64,000 bases of DNA, from the NCBI GenBank assembly GCA_013396655.1, contig WBMV01000126.1, forward strand, positions 124,001 through 188,000. Reading direction: 5' to 3'. The notes below the pieces were generated by a model that was not told the DNA's origin, searched no databases, and saw only the letters and a program-made list of their open reading frames with translations. This document shows, in pieces, positions 36,401 through 52,400 of this stretch; the stretch's first letter is position 1; each line of letters opens with the position of its first letter. The position numbers and the translations under genes are program-made. The DNA comes from Campylorhamphus procurvoides (taxonomy: Eukaryota; Chordata; Aves; Passeriformes; Dendrocolaptidae).

Positions 36401-39400
36401 TCAGTGTATATTTTAGAGTCTCACATAAGAGTTTAAACAACAATATTGATTTTTATCTATTTGAAAATACTAAAGCATGAAAATTGATACCCTATTTTCT
36501 TTAAACTCTGCTGGACACATACTGCAAACAAAGCTCTGTATCTCATGCGCAGCACTACCAATGCTCCTGTTGCTATTTGCTCTCAGCAACAGACAGTAGT
36601 AGGAAAACAGGCACAGAGTCAAACTGCAACAGACAAGTGTTTCCACTACATTACCTCATCTTAATGTATCAAATACCAACACATACAAGCAGTCCATCAT
36701 TTTCAATATCAAAAACGAAGTGACTTCCCGTAGTAAAAAAAGCCATTTGCCCATCATTAAACTTAAACAAAACCAAACCACAACCATGGAAGATTAATTC
36801 TATTTCACTACATTCAATTAGATTCCATTTTCAAAAACCCCAGGAAGTTAATTTCACGAGACCACCTGCCTCCCACAGAAACACATAGAACATATAGGAA
36901 AAATCACTAAATGAGGATTGTTTTCAAATATGGTGGGTTTTGTTAGGTGCCCTGTTGCTGGTTTATGGCCTTCATAGACAATAAAATGCATCTGAAGTTC
37001 TTCATTCACATCTCAGAGAAGCATGTTTTGTAATATTATTCTGCTTTGTAATTTCACTTTGGTTTAATCAATTACAAGGAACATGCATACTCCAGGCTTT
37101 ATCTCCAAAGTCTATTCTCATGCCCTAAATGCATTACGTGACAACACTGACATCCAAAACCCAACTAATCAATGTCAGTCACATCTATCAACCAGCAAAA
37201 ATGTTTAGTATTTTCTATACTAACACAGTGATTTGTTATAAAACTTTGCTTTAAATCTTTTTTTGTCTGTAACAATTTTAAAGCAATTTTTATACCAAGT
37301 CATTTACTGGGGGCAGGGGGACTGTTTTTCTATTCTGTAGTTCTGAGGAATACCGAGCACAGTACTGGCATACAGTTGATAATAGAAAATGGGTAGCATA
37401 TTTATGCCTTGCTCTCCAAAACAAAATACTACATTCTTTATTTGCTCTATTAAAACACAAAGGAAATCATTTCTTCCTTTCATTAAATTTAAATTTTTTA
37501 CTAATACTTACGTTTAGACATATAAAGTAACATTTGGAAAGGTTTCCAGTTACCATGAAAAGAGAGAAACATAAAAAAACCCTATTCTGACATTTAAAAC
37601 ATTTGCTGAATTCTCTTCATGCAAGTGAAGTTTTACTACCTACGCCAAACCAAAGCCAGGTAACACTGCCTCTAAAATATTTTTAAACGTACTCAATTAG
37701 CATTAAAAAAAAATCAAAATTTTTCAGACTAGGAAGATATGGTCAGAAAAAAATTCACTCCTATTCAGAAATTCTCTCTGGAAAAACCATGCTTGAAACA
37801 GATCAAAGAACAGCAGTCTTTGTATATGTGACAGAGATGGAGCTATTACAAGAAGAGAACAAAACTCAACTATGAAAACCATGATTTTCATAGTTTACTT
37901 CAGTGGTAGCATCACAAATGGAAAGCTTAGTACACTCACCATATTGTAAGCAGACAACCATGTGACAGGACTATTTTCTCACTCCCTTTACCTATGACAA
38001 CACTACACATGGCCTATACCAGACCGCTTATGCTACTGACCCACTTCCCTCCCAACTTAGCAATCATCAACTAAGCTCTCAGTTTGTCCTTCCTTTCTTT
38101 TAAATTTGATATTCTTAAGACTTATTTAAAAGAGGAAGCGTCAAGGCATTAAAGAAAAAGTCTTCCATCTAGGCATATCAGAACTTCAACCTGAAACCTT
38201 TCTTTTAAACAAGTCGACACATTTACTTCTCTCTGCTTTCAGGATGTGACCAGACAATGTCTTCTCACAATAGTGACATTCTTGCTCAAAGCACAAGTTT
38301 GACACTCAGTGGTCCCTTTTCCATCAGCATCTCTATCATCTCTTCTAAAAGGCAGGTTCTACAATAACAACCGTGTGTCATTGCCATTTCCTCTCTCTCT
38401 CCCTGCTCCCCAGTACTGGGGGCTCCAATTCACAAACACTAATAAAAATGTAATTGCAGCAGTCATCCTCATTCATGAACTCTTAATTGTATCCTCGCCC
38501 TATGTTCCTAGGAAGCTGCTAGGAAGGACTCTGTAGTGAAGAAGTTGCTGATCCAGCACATTTCCATCCCAAAGTATGAAGTAAATAATGATAACAAACA
38601 GAAGAAAGAACAAGGCAAGGCTGAAGGAACTCTTGGAAAATTCTGATCAAATCCCAAACAGGATCATCTTTGCATAGGTTTTACTTCCTTTCAATATGTG
38701 TATGTATTCCTCATGTCAACAGTAAAGAAAATCTGCATTCATGCATACAAATGAACATTTCCTAAGCAATGCCTTTGCAAAATCTGTGTTTTTACCGTCA
38801 CATCAGCCATAACCAACACATTGTATATAATGAAGAGAGATGAGCTTCAGCTGAACTTAAAGCATGCTAAGAGAACCAAGTGTCAAGAAGTGTAAAGACG
38901 CCCAGAACTTGAAAACAGGGCAACAACCATTCAGAAAAAAGAATTAATCTCAACAAGAACAGGAAGCGTCCTTCCAAGAATGAAGGTTTTTCTAAAGCTA
39001 CGTTATGTTGTATGAAATTGCTTTGCCTCTTGGTAGTTCCATAAGAAATACTTTTTATACTGAGATATTTTGTACACAACCTTATAAAGGCAAAAAACCT
39101 AAAAATCTACTGTATGTGGCCATGTCTGGCCCCAAATAAATGACAACCCACACTTTTAAGGGAGATCTATTGAAAAAGTCTACACATTTGTGCCACAGCT
39201 AGAGCAAAGAAACATCCCGACACCGTTAGTTTTCTAAAGCTCTAGTAAGATGTCATGTTGTTCTGGTAATAAGTCTCACCTTTCCTTTCAGTGATTTAAA
39301 ACCTGAGACATCTGAGATTCCCTAGGGATTAACACAATAAAAAAGTTTTAATGGTTTTATGACATTTGCAAAGTTTAAATCTAAATATTTTGAGAAGGAT

Positions 39401-42400
39401 TGCCAATTTGCATATGCAGAAGATGGGAAGACAGGGTTGTTTCAAAACGTGTTTACTGTTTTAATTAATGAAAAAGTGTTACATAAGTTACTGCACTAGA
39501 ACCTCGATCAAAAATAAAATTTAAGATGCTGTTAGTTAAGTTGCAGTCAAGAGCAGGGGGAAGGGAAGAGAAGGGTGTGGAAATGGTCAAAAAAACAGGT
39601 AAGATAGTAAACCATCAGTTTTACTGATTTACTTAGAGCAGTGCTCAAAAAGCACCTCACAAGAAACATTTAATGTATTTACAAGAAATAATTATTTGCA
39701 ATTCTAGGCGACCTTAGACTTTACCTATATTTTGACTGGAAAGCTGTAGAAATGATTGCATATATGAAAGGCACTAATAAAGAGAAACAACCAAAATCAG
39801 ATAAACAGAAGTGAAATTAAGGAGATATGCAGAATTAACACAACCATCACCCTGAAAAAGTACCCAAATCTGTTCCAATAGAGTTCAGTTCTTAAACTGA
39901 AAGAAGTTCTACCTCAACATGAAAAATACTGAGCTCAGTAGCGTGTAACTACCTACAGCAGCAATTACAGAAGGTGCAAACTCTGAAACAAATTCAGGGC
40001 TTAAACAGAACACCAACAAGAATTCATTCCAACCTTTTCTGAACAACATCAGCTGTTCCGTGTAACTGCACACTGAACTTGGGCATTACTTAACGGTAGG
40101 CTTTAATGCAATCAATTAAAACCTTTTCTCTAACACTTGCCAGGAATAGCTTACCTAGTCAGCAGAGTGAAGCTATTAACATTTTTAAGTAACAGCACTT
40201 AATCAGTCTCAGGCAGCAAACTTACATGGAGAAATTAATGCAGCAAACATTAAGTTTACTAGATTTACTGGTGCAAACAATTGCAAGTTTCATTGGGCTC
40301 TTACATCTACAGGTTTCAAGAATACAGAAGTCAGTAGGTAATGTAAATTACTCACAGTAAGATTTAATCTCTGCACTAAGAGTTTCTTTGTTCTTTTTTC
40401 CCCAAGAAGTGCAATTATTTCAACAGAAGTTTTAACAAACCTAAACACTTGGGTTCTTTAAATTCCCTTGTTTCATACAAGATCACATGGTTATTGATTT
40501 ACTGATCCCTTACAAAGGATTATCTGTTTTAGTAAAACCTGATTAATAGAATTCCTTTAGCTTGGCAATTAAATACTACACCACTACTTATAGCCATAAA
40601 CAGGACTGCAAGAGTACTAGACTGCAGCAAAAATTAAGTATACACTATTCCAAGCACAGAATACCAAAAACTTACAGAAACTGTCAAACAATAAAAAATC
40701 CCCAACTTTAATAACAGGAAAGTTGAGAGCCAAGTACAATTTTTCGAATGACAACAAAATTCTGCAAATATCTGCAGAGGTAATAAAAAAATTTACTGTA
40801 CTAAAAATGCAATCCTATGTTGCTAACCAAGCACTGCTTTGAAAAAATCTTTCATTTCGCCATCATGGACATGTACCTTTCCAAGACAGGCCAAGCAAAT
40901 ACAGGAAATTCAATATACAGACCACTGAGGTGACAAATGAAATAACCAGCTCCAGAACATAGATTTTTACATCCTTTTATTTTAAAAGTATTCCATCTAT
41001 TCTAAAAACAAGTACCAAGTAATTCCTGCCCACTCTCTATCATATGCAACATCATATGTACACTTTTAAAAAAACTGCTTAAATGAACACAAGAACACCC
41101 TTTTCGTATCTGAAAGGGCTTTCTACCTCCAGGCGTATTTGAAATTACTCCAAAAAAAGAGACAGCAAGAGGGTGAAGGCTGTCATAAAAGGAGATAAGC
41201 TTTTATATGCTTAAACACCCACTTGCACTTTTCAAATTAGATCAGCATTTGTCTGAACTATACACTTCTATGTATTCACAGAAAAAAACAGTATACTCAT
41301 CAGGAAAAATAACAGTATACATAATTGCTAAATAAAAGATATTTGACATAAAACACAAGCAACTACATAAAATTAAAGTGAAGACAAGTCAGATTTTAGC
41401 TCCAGTTTTTCACACGGACATCTTGATATAAATGGGAGCCTTAGTTTTCTCAAAATATTTTATTTTTATTCCCATTGGTATTGCTACATAATAAACTACA
41501 TCAGCACATGCCCACCTCATATAACAATAACTGAGCACAGGTCCATTGACCTACATATGAAAAACACCTGCAGTAGCCCAGTAAAATGGGGAAAACAGTT
41601 TTCCACTTTGTCAAAATTTGGCCAAGTGACAACTTAAAAAGAACAAACCTGGGCAAGTTTCATTTTACATTTTTCCCTTCAAAACATGCCAGTTAGAAGT
41701 TGTAATAGTCGCCATCATCTTGAGCCAAACCTAAGAGTGCCACCCCAGCTCTGCCTGCACACTCTACAGCTGTTTAATCTGTTCCTGCAGTGCAGCGAAT
41801 TACCCACCCACATGAAGATGTGGCTGATAGAAGCCACACCTCAGAGAGGCTTCAAGCAGAAACAAGGAAATCAGGCCAAACATACAGCCATGTCTGCTGC
41901 ATCGCGTCTTCCTGTCACCTCTGAGACTGAAAACTCCCTCAAAAACCTCTCTCTTCTCATTAGCATCTTCCCTGCTCCGACCACAGCCCCACTGCCAAGC
42001 CAGCCCCAGGCCCCTGGCACAGCATGAGACACGAGATCAAACTGCAGCACAACCCCAGCACAAGCTGAAGCTGCGTCAGGAACTAATCAGGAAGATAACA
42101 GAAGGATGATTTCATAACCCAGCCTTGAGATTTTCTGTATGGGTGCAAATATTTAACTCTGCTTGCACACGCCTCAGGCAGGACTTACAAAGTGAACATA
42201 ATCACTTTTAGCACATCACTGAGCAGTCTACAACCAGAACCACCAGCCTGTGGTTTTGCACAATGCTCAATTCACAGCGAGGAAAATACTTTCCCTTCTG
42301 TAAGGGGACAAGAGAGACAAGAAATGTGTTGAAACAAAAAGAAATAATATCCCCATAATTACATACTCAGTTGGACATACTGTAACTCACTGCAACATCA

Positions 42401-45400
42401 CCAAAGGAGGTTGGTGCAGAGATGTGCACATATATAAATAAAATGCTTCTTATTAGAAGTTATTCCAAAAAACAGAGTTGTACCACTCCTCATTTGGTAT
42501 GTAAAAGGTTTTATTAGAAAACATATAGAAAGTTTTGCCTTGTTTATTTCAGTTTGGATCCACAGGAATGCTTAGTCACACAGAGCCATAGAGTCCTGAT
42601 ACACTGCCCTCCATTGGTTTGCTATTTAATATAAGACATTTACTAACTATGGGAAAATTACCCCTGCCCTTAACGCCTCTTTTCACTCAGACTACCAGAG
42701 TGCCTTCAGTTTTCTCTTCCCTCATTAATGCAATAAATATTGTATAAATGTGTTCTAGGAGAAAGACAGCTACATTCAATTCTGTCTGAGAAACGTTGAC
42801 TTTGTTTCTCGAAGGTCAGCTAGTATTTTACCTGAAGACAAATTCAATAGCCAATAAATCATACAAAATCTTTTTCATAAGCTGTTGTACTCAACAGAAG
42901 AGATAGCACCACATGTAAAACCAGATAAAATACAATTTTAAGGGGCAGGATACAAAAGCAGCAGAGAAATATTGAACACAGCATATGGAGCACATCTATT
43001 GTACTCAGAGACTTATAACCAGGCAGTTTAAACCTGAAACAAACACAGACTTCCTCTTTTCCTGCCAGTGCTGGGGAGCTACAAGTTCAATTGCAGAAAC
43101 GACACCAAGCATAACAATCTTCTTACTTCCTGCTGAGTTTTGCTGTTGACAAAGGAAAGCATGTAAACAGAAAATGCCATCTATGACAATTTGCAGAGAA
43201 ATGCAAGCCTGAGCTGCAGAGAGGGAGATGTGGAAGGGAAGGGGCAGAACAGCTGACTATTGCTGATCTGCACACTAAGTCACCCAAGCTAATTAAGTAT
43301 ATTGGAATGTTTTAGAGAACTTAGCAGAAAGATTGCTAATTGGTGTTAACTACATTAAGCTATTTGCTTAATAAGCAGCTATTAAGAGTTGCTAAACAGA
43401 GAAAAGCAGAGGTAATTACATCTTTCTTGCTTGAGTACTATGTGCTGTTCTGCTCATCTCTAAATAGAATAAGCGTAATTCCAAAGAACAAAGAGATCTT
43501 CATATGCAGAAAACACAGGATAGAAAACAAAGTAAAGAAAATAAACCAAACAGTGAGGCTTCTTCCAAGTGATAGTATTTTGAAAAGCTACTAGTTTGTA
43601 AAAAAAGAGAGAGAGAAACTGCCTTAACATAGTGTAATACACAGTTATGACAACAAGTTTTATTGATCATCGTGTCCAAGACATCAAACTTTTTTCCAAG
43701 TGAGATCTATATGCTGGAACATAAAGTGATGTTTATTTTAGGTAAGAAAAATCAAGCAGTCTGAAATAGATTTTTACACTTCAGGACACCAGGCAACTAG
43801 TAAATGCTTTTTGTTAGGAAGAGTTAGTTGCAGCACAGCAGTGTAATATATGTGCTAGACTTCTTGCATTATCCTTTCTCAAGGCCCAGGGAGAGGTTAT
43901 TTCAAGATATTAGATAAGCTATTTATTTTCCTGAATTTGTAAGGTAATGATTAGGTTCTTAAACCAGGTTTTAACCAGTTACTTCTGGACCAGCAAGGGG
44001 GGAGAATCACACAACAATATACCTAAAAGTCTACTTGTGAATAGCATCATTATTGTCTGAAAGAGCCATCTTTGGAAAAAAATACAATTCCCTAAGGAGT
44101 TTCCATGGATTTCTGCATTACACCATCATGGATAATACATATGGCTATTCCCTTAAAGACGCAGACACCAATGTTTTACTAAAAGTTGATCCCATGGGAA
44201 TTGAATTCTCTCTCCTATCAAGAACATAAATTTTAGCAATATGATTTTGAGTAACAGATAGTGATATGTTTTGGGTTATGGTCAGTAAGTTTGCTCTTTT
44301 ATGAAAGCAGTAAAAATATTGCCCAAGAACACTTTGTTCTGAATACAATCTTTTGATAGTCTATGAAGATCTACAGTCACATCCAAAATTTGACTCCATT
44401 AAGTTTCTTAAAAACAAAAAAACAGAAGGGTATGTTACATGCATACAATCCTTCCTGTCTGTTATTCAAGTCTTGGGAAGTAAACCTATAGTCATAAGTA
44501 AGGCTAAATTATGTAGAGAAAAATGAAAAAAGCCTTTAGCGTTTCTTGCAGCATATTTTCAGTACTAGTAATTTTTGGACAATCCGTTCTCGTGCATATG
44601 CTCACACAGATTCTGCTAACAAAGTTGTTTTTTTTAAAAAAAGTGAACTTACCCTAAAAACGAAGGTGTTTTGTCAGTGAATTAGCTAAGAACTTGCAGT
44701 CACGTAACAGAAATATGCAAGAATATGCCGTGAGTGGAATAAAGAATATATAATGTGTAACCTGCCAGGCACCCTCAGAGTGGAAAATTTCAGAATCACC
44801 ACATTTCTCATATAAACATAAACCACATAATTAAAGATGTTTCTTAATTTAGCATTTCTGTTTTGCTTTATAATTGTTTCTTATCCAGTTATAAAATTTA
44901 GCCAGCTAAAAAGATATTATTTAATTACATGAACAGACACACCAAAAGAATGAAAGACAAGGAATAACCTGAAGCAACATTTCACACCTTTCTGACTTGT
45001 TTACTGCTGGGAACTGTGTATACAACCCTTTAAACCCTACACAAAACAAACCTGTCTCCACTAGTATCCTGAAGATCTCTGTGTCTTTAGGACAGCATGC
45101 CATTAATGCCAAGGGTTTGGGGTTTTTTTCTAAACAAATGAAGTTTCTTTACAATAGATTGTTCACGCTGCACAATCTTTGCTAGGCTTCCTTTACAGAG
45201 TTTTTCCCAACCCATACACTGGTAACTTTTACTTAATTTCTCTATCCATGCTCAGTCAGTACCATCTTCTGTTGGACATTCATAAGGCCAGACTGGCAAC
45301 CTCTCCTTAGTTACTCTCTGCTTCTAAAATCTGGTTGGGCAACAGTGACAGCCCCTTGGGACATCACATATTAGACCAAGCAGGTGCATGGTCAGAATGG

Positions 45401-46442
45401 AAGAGTTAATCTCCACATACTTTTTGCGGCAAGCTGACTATGCTACTTTTAATTATGCAGTATTTAATATTCATTGAATATTCAGTTATTTACTAGCATT
45501 ACTACACATAAGTAAGGTCCCATTTCAGAGGGGCTATTAACACTGTCACACAACATATAAAGGTCCTTTTGCATATATTGTATTAGACTGAACACAAAAA
45601 GGTTCTTCAACATCAAGCATTGAGTCAATTAACTCTGACTGCAACGCTACAGCCATTCATTAATTAGGCAGAAATCACAAAAAGTCAAAATAAAATCAGA
45701 CAGTAATAAGGCCTTAACTAACCTAAATGGCTTTGCATCATATTTATTAAGAACACGTTTCGGATTTCTCAAATACTCACCCTCACATCATTTACTTCCT
45801 GTCTGAACTGAACTACCTTATAAACAACATAAAAGAAAGAGCTGCACAGTAATTTACTCCTGGAATTTATTTTTTTTAACACATCATTTAGCACGTTCCA
45901 TTGGACATTCAACTGAGGAAGTAAGTAACAGGTGTGAGCAAAAGCGAAGGTCATGTTGGACAGGCACCCAAAGTCAGAGTTTCACCAAAGTCAAAAAAAA
46001 AGACGTTAAAAGTTAAAAAATTACATGCCAGAATAAGTCATTCTAGACTAGAAAAAAAAATCGGTGCTTCAAAACATACTATTTAGTCATTAAAATATTT
46101 GCATATAAAGAAGCTACCCTGCAGATTTCTAGAAGCCTTAATTACATGGAGCAAATTCAGCTGTGCTCAGAATTACGGTACAGAACTTCAGCTTAAATGT
46201 TCATTTATTGCAACTTGCATTAGTCAGAGACAACAGGTAAGAGTTCTCTGCAGATTCCAATGTTAGTCCAAAAAGTGAACAGACACTCAGGAGAATCCTG
46301 TCAGATATTCCCACCAACTTCTAAAAGATCCTCAAATGCAGAACAATTGTAGCCTCCAAACGAGATGCAGACTATATGCGACCAAAAATTCTTGAAGATT
46401 CTGGGTTTTCTGTGTCTGATATCTTTCAAAGTCTATACCATC

Positions 46443-46468
46443 AGAAAAAAAAAAAAAAAANNNNAAAA
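46443..46468. repeat. A run with four undetermined bases
   Basis: An A homopolymer with NNNN at 46461-46464, followed by more A. The true length is unknown; this is a sequencing limit and not evidence for a poly(A) tail, since no retroelement precedes it. Confidence 0.9.
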
Positions 46469-49400
46469 GACCTTGCCCACAACTCTCATCCTTCCCACTG
46501 CAAAACATGTAAGAACAGTAACGAAGCACTAAGAGCAGCTACAGAAGCTTCAAAAGCAGAGTAGGCAGCCCAGCATTCTGCTTGTGACTAAACCAATCCT
46601 AGCTGCATAATACTGAACAATTGTGGGCGAGGATATCACTATTTCTAATTTGGCACAACATTCTGCTATGAAGTACAAAGTGTTACTTAAGTTCCCTGAT
46701 GCAATTAATGCAGAGGTGGAATTGTTCTTTCCTTTTGTCCATAGCTTGTCTTATCTACAGATCTGAAATATTTCTGTTAAGGGTTTTCAGAACCACATTA
46801 GCTGATGGCAGACTACTCTTTACTTGTGATACTCCTTATGATAAGAACACAGGTAGAAAGGTCTAAAAAAAGCCGTGCATCTTAGACCCACCAAAAAAAA
46901 TAATCTAGCAAAGCAGGGAAATTCTTTCTGGAACCTACATGGCATTTTCAGTTACCTATTACTGCACCCAGCATTTTACAAGACTCACATAATTCTTGCA
47001 CCAAAAGTTTAGCAATAGAGAAATGCTATACTTAGCTTTTCTGTATTTTTTTTCCATTCTTAAGTTGGAGCAAAAAATAAGTGGTAAATCAAATGAACTA
47101 AGGCAGCCAGTTAAGGAGGGTTGTGGTCCACAATCAGAACAAACAAAACATGCACAGGATCTGTTGGGGTGAAGGAGGCAAGGTAAATGCAATAGATAAG
47201 ACATTTTTAAAAAAATTACCAAATATATTATGAAACACTACATCCTAAAAAATTTCCTTATACTTCAATCCAACCATTCAGATGAATTCAGTAAAACAGT
47301 TCAAAAGCTGAAGTGAATTCAAGCATAGCTCATCTCTAGTAAACAAGCCATTTAGTAAGAGGTCTCAAACCTTCAGAAAGTAATAAATTATTGCTAACAA
47401 GCTATCAAAGATGGGAAGGAGTTAACACCATCTCTTTCCCTGAGTAACATATTAATTATAGCTTCCTAGGTAGTATTACTGATTGGCTGAAACCTTATCC
47501 TGCAACATTTTAAAACTAAATCACGTAGAAAACAAAACTTAAGTGCACTTAGGAAGCACTGCAAACATAAATACCAAATTAATATCCAACCTGAGTAGTA
47601 ATTATTTGTTCTATAGCACTCAAAAAACTTAGAGACATTAAAGAAATATGGCAAAAATACCTGACTCAAAAAGCATTTAAGTTTACACACAAACAAGTTA
47701 GAGGCTCCTTAAACAGGATAAGGCACTTCTTCTAGAACAGTTCTCATATAAAGCGAGGAGAGCAATACTTTTACTCTGTATCTGAACTAAGGATCCTCTT
47801 CACACTCAGCAGAAATCTAACCAACACAGGTAGCAGACTTAGTGACGAGATCCGTATGTCCAATCACGACTTCCTACCTTATGGCAAAACAAGTTTACCC
47901 TGTTACACAAGAAGCCCAGATGCTGACGCCTCAAGAGATGTGAAATGAATCGCATCCTTACAGCTTCTGATCAAGTAACACCGTGGTTAAGCGCTTCAAC
48001 ACCTCTGGGCCCTACGAACTGAACAACTTTAAACAACAAATTAAAGTAATATGAATTGGTGAAGCAGGAAATTGTGTAGTAACAGTGACCCAAATGTGCT
48101 TTTCTGACCATATCTTGAAGTTTACATGGTCTGAAACACCAGCTCCCAAATGATGCTGCACTCTCAAAGTCCAGTGTAACAATAACCCTGGCACGAGCAA
48201 CCACCCTTCCGAAAAGCCAGGGAGAAGGAAGCAGGCTCGCTGCTGGGTATATGCAGTGTGGGCAGTAACAGCTGTTGCTGGGTTGGCTGCTTTCCTCCAC
48301 TCTAGACCCTGTATCCCACCAGGAACCACCACAAATGCTTCACCCAGAGCGGAGGCCAACAGCAAAGCTTTTAGCCTCCCTGCCAAATGCAAACCATTAT
48401 TTCCCTATTTCCTCTGACAGGAACAACAACCAGACAAGAGCTGAAGGATGCACAAAAGCCCTCCTTTGAATGAGGATGCGTTAACAAAAATAAAATATAA
48501 TTTCTCATAGAAGTATTTAATCCATATTCAGGTATCTAGGTATACCAACCATCTTTAAAATCTTTCAGGTTAAGAATTAAATAATTCAAGTTGTCTCCTT
48601 TACAATTAAACTTCAAAGCCACTTTAATTGCTAAACAGAAAATTACAATCAGTAAAATCAAGGGATTTTTCCAATTTAACAAACCAACTAACTTGAACTT
48701 GTACTTTGACATATTCTCTATTTAACAGCAGTTCGAGATAGGCCAAAGAGGTAGCAAGTTACAAAATATCTGTGAAAAATCTCAGACCACCAAGTGAGGC
48801 TATTTCATAAAACACATGAACATGTCAGAGTCAACAGCTCATGATTCACGCAAATATTACTTGCAGCTCTTGGACAAGATGCACAGGACAAGTGCAGCAC
48901 TTTCCATGCCCTACCACTTAAAACTGCAATACTTTGAGAGGTTCATTGTTGTGTTGGCACCTCTACTTCACGTCATATGAACGTCATAATTCACCCTTTA
49001 CTATATCTCTAACTTACATTTTCTTCACATACTAACACTAAGAAAGTACTCAGGAACTAGGTATCCAACAACCCTAAGGTTAAGTAAAACACTTGAGGCA
49101 AATGCTTTATATGCTTTAGCTCCACACAATACATAATGCTCTGTAGTCAAGTTCTGATTCACTACCTAGACAAACAGAAGGAGCTCTTCAAAATATCCAA
49201 GCAGTTGTACAAATGGCAGCCACTGTGTTGATCCCAGGACTAAGCTGTTGTTTTCCACAGAACTTTACAGCTAGTGTTTCCAATTCTCATCTGTGTGCTG
49301 AAAGCAACAAAGAATTTTATTGTTGAGTCTTCTTCAAAATTCTGAATGCAAAACTTGACAAGAAAAATATAATTATAGCTCTCTGATAGTGAAATAAATG

Positions 49401-52400
49401 CTCCTTTCCAGCTGCTAACCACCTCTTCCTATACTCCCAATAAACATGCTGGAATTAAGCTTGTCCTTTATGATCATTAAAAATACAGCACAGACCTGAA
49501 AAAGCAAAATCAATTTTCACTCCTTCGAACACCATACTTCTCTTAATTTTCATGTGCAGCATGTCCTTGTTACAATAAGTGTTTCACTTCCACTTTCATT
49601 TTAATTGTGTACAACATAAACATTTTGAAAAAGGCATAACAGACCCATTGATTAAACATTTCTGCAGTCTGTTTCCAGAGCTAAACCAGAGGTAAGATCA
49701 GCTAGTTTCACTTCAAGTAATGACAATCATACAGTAAGCAGTGAAACAATTACTTTCATCCCAAGAAGCCTTATAAACCATTTTTTTTTCCAGGAAAGTA
49801 AGGGTGGATATAAGAAATACATGAGGCTACAAAGTCTGAAAAGTTAGTGATTTTTCCCCCTTCAGTGTCCTGCAAGTAACAGTGGCCTGGTAGGAGCTAC
49901 AGAATGAACACCCATTTTCCAAAGCTTACTGGATGAATGATCTTCAAAAATGAGTTGACCAACCTTCAAAATTTCACACTACTACCTAAAACACTACAGT
50001 TTAAAATCTCCACCCACAGTCAGATTGGAAGGTGAAGGATCAGAGACTGGTTCTCTCATCACAGATAGCTAGGCACAATATCCAGTCTTTAAGCAGGTAT
50101 TCTGAAAATTACAGTATTATTACAGTATCTGAAAACTCAGTAGATTCAGTTGGTGTGCTTCGTCCTCTATATAAAGTCTTCTCAAACACTTCACAGACTC
50201 CAAAATTACAGTATCAAAACAACCAACTACTAGAATTAAAGAAGTACATATTAAAACATTTGTACTAAATCGCAAAAAAAAATCAATTCCAATGAATAAT
50301 CAACTATTACATTCACATTTAAAGAATAAAATCAATAATTTGGGTAACAAGACAATGTCTGTCTTGTTCTTTGGCTTCTATAAGAATGTTAATCTGCTGC
50401 TAACCACCTTTAGGGCACAGAAAACTATGATAAAAACATCAAAACCAAAAAAGGCATTGTAATTTTGGTAACTCCTGACAGGAAAGAAATTTTAGTCTTA
50501 GGAGACTGCAAACCAATACAAATCAATAGAAGAAACACAATTCAATAAAATAAATTTAAAAAGTGAGTCAGTGCCAGCAAAACTTTTGCCAGTCCCCAAA
50601 CTGAAAACACCCACCTAGTTACACCTCCCAAGAACAACCACATAATTTATGATACAGCTTACTGCAACTTTATGACATTCTTCTCTAGGCATTTTATCCT
50701 TTCTCCTTCTACTTTAGCAGTCAATTGAAATTATTTGCACAAAACCAAAAATGAAGTGTCAATGGAAAGAACAAGCATTTTGTCAAACTGTCTTGTCTCA
50801 AACAACACAACCATGCCATCCCTCGCAGTTTCACAGAAGACTAGCAAAAGTACATAAATTGGCTGCATTGACTCAAAGGTGTCCATCTAGTTCAACTTTG
50901 CAGAGGACCAGTTAGCAGCAAAAGGTGTAGTACAAAGGGTGATGGCAAGTACAATCTTTCTCCAAGACAACATTTTTTTCTTTTGCAAAACAGTCTGCTG
51001 TAATGAGTTTTCTAGCTCGCTTCTACCCCTTCATGCAGGTGCGTTCTGCCCCTTTGTCCTGGAAATCGGGAAGCAGGGCAGGGATATATCTATTTCTAAA
51101 CATTCTCTTCATTTGTAACTAAAGTTTCCAGGTCTCACAGCATGAAAATAAGTACCAGCCTTCCTACAGTTGCCTCTTTTATAATACTCATGACTTCAAA
51201 GAGGTCTACCACATCCTGACAATTGCCTCCTAAGACCCAAAACCCATCTGGCTGCCACAGTGCTTTTCTGTCCCTTCCTACACCCCCTTGGCCTGCCTTG
51301 CTTCCAGTCCCAGTGTTCATTCAACCTTGGCTTAACTAATTTCAGCATATTATTCCAGAAGAAAATTAATGCAACAACTAAACTGAAATAGCTCAGCATG
51401 AGGATGAGAACAGGCTGAAGGCCTAAACCACAGCTGCCAACATATAATGGCTTTAGCTTTTGAAGAACTACAGCCACAGGGCAGGTCTTTTAACGCCAAG
51501 AAATCCTACTTTTTCTTACACAAAAACATATATATAAAAGCACTGACTGGCAAGCTTTATTCAAACAGTTTCAGTTTTACATATCCTTTCAAGTAACAAT
51601 GATCAATATTTTATTTTCCTGTCTTCATAATTTGCAGTATTTCTTCCTGATCAACAACCAGGCTTTTTCCAGAGAACAATCCACTATTACTCCCAAAAAT
51701 CTCGAGTATAACAGCTAATTAGAGATCCAATTAATCAGTTAAATCCAGTCCAAGTATACACTTAATGCTTTGAAAGTACTGATTAAAGTAAGCTACTTCC
51801 TCTTTTCTCTCCCTGCACCACTTCTCTGCACTTAACACTACCACCTGTCAGTCACACAGTACCATGAAATGCCATCAGAGATCTCTGCAAGCAATAGCAC
51901 TTTACCTTGAGTCCCACTTCATCATCCTGCTATACACCAAACTTCCACTCCCTTCTAATGCTCCATTTGTAACCATCTACTGCAGTGAAGATGCACCCTT
52001 TTTCTGTCCATTAAGATAACGCTGTACCTGTGATTGCTCATCACTTTTTCGTAAAGAAACAGCAATTTCTGTGAATCTGATCACAGTCCAGGTTGCACAC
52101 AGAGCTTCCATTTTGTTGGAATAAGGAAGTCTTACCACCCGTCAACATCAAGAGAAATTAGAGCCTTGACTACTGTTCATAGGATACTATAAACAGACGT
52201 GAGGCAACATAAAACAAGCTTCCCTGCGCTTCTGAGACAAAAGAAAAACACATCACAGATACACAGTTTCTTAGGATGTTTACAATAAAGGAAACAAACC
52301 AGTTTTACTTAGATTTATAACAGTGTTTAAAAGTAGTCAGCTGGATGCATTTAGATTTCAGATAGGTGGGGCTTTTTTCTTTCAAACATCTATAGCTGAA

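Noticed and set aside
41686..42027. Plus-strand frame of 113 codons in a locally GC-richer part of intron 1
   Set aside because: The peptide has no recognisable domain and nothing suggests a promoter or splice sites.
48012..48392. Minus-strand frame of 126 codons in intron 1
   Set aside because: No known domain or splice context, overlapping open frames in other phases, and no relation to STIM2. It fits chance.
50860..51080. Possible ancient interspersed repeat (phrases such as TGTCCATCTAGTTCAACTTT)
   Set aside because: There is weak resemblance to conserved repeat tails, but I could not follow a known family for more than a few tens of bases.
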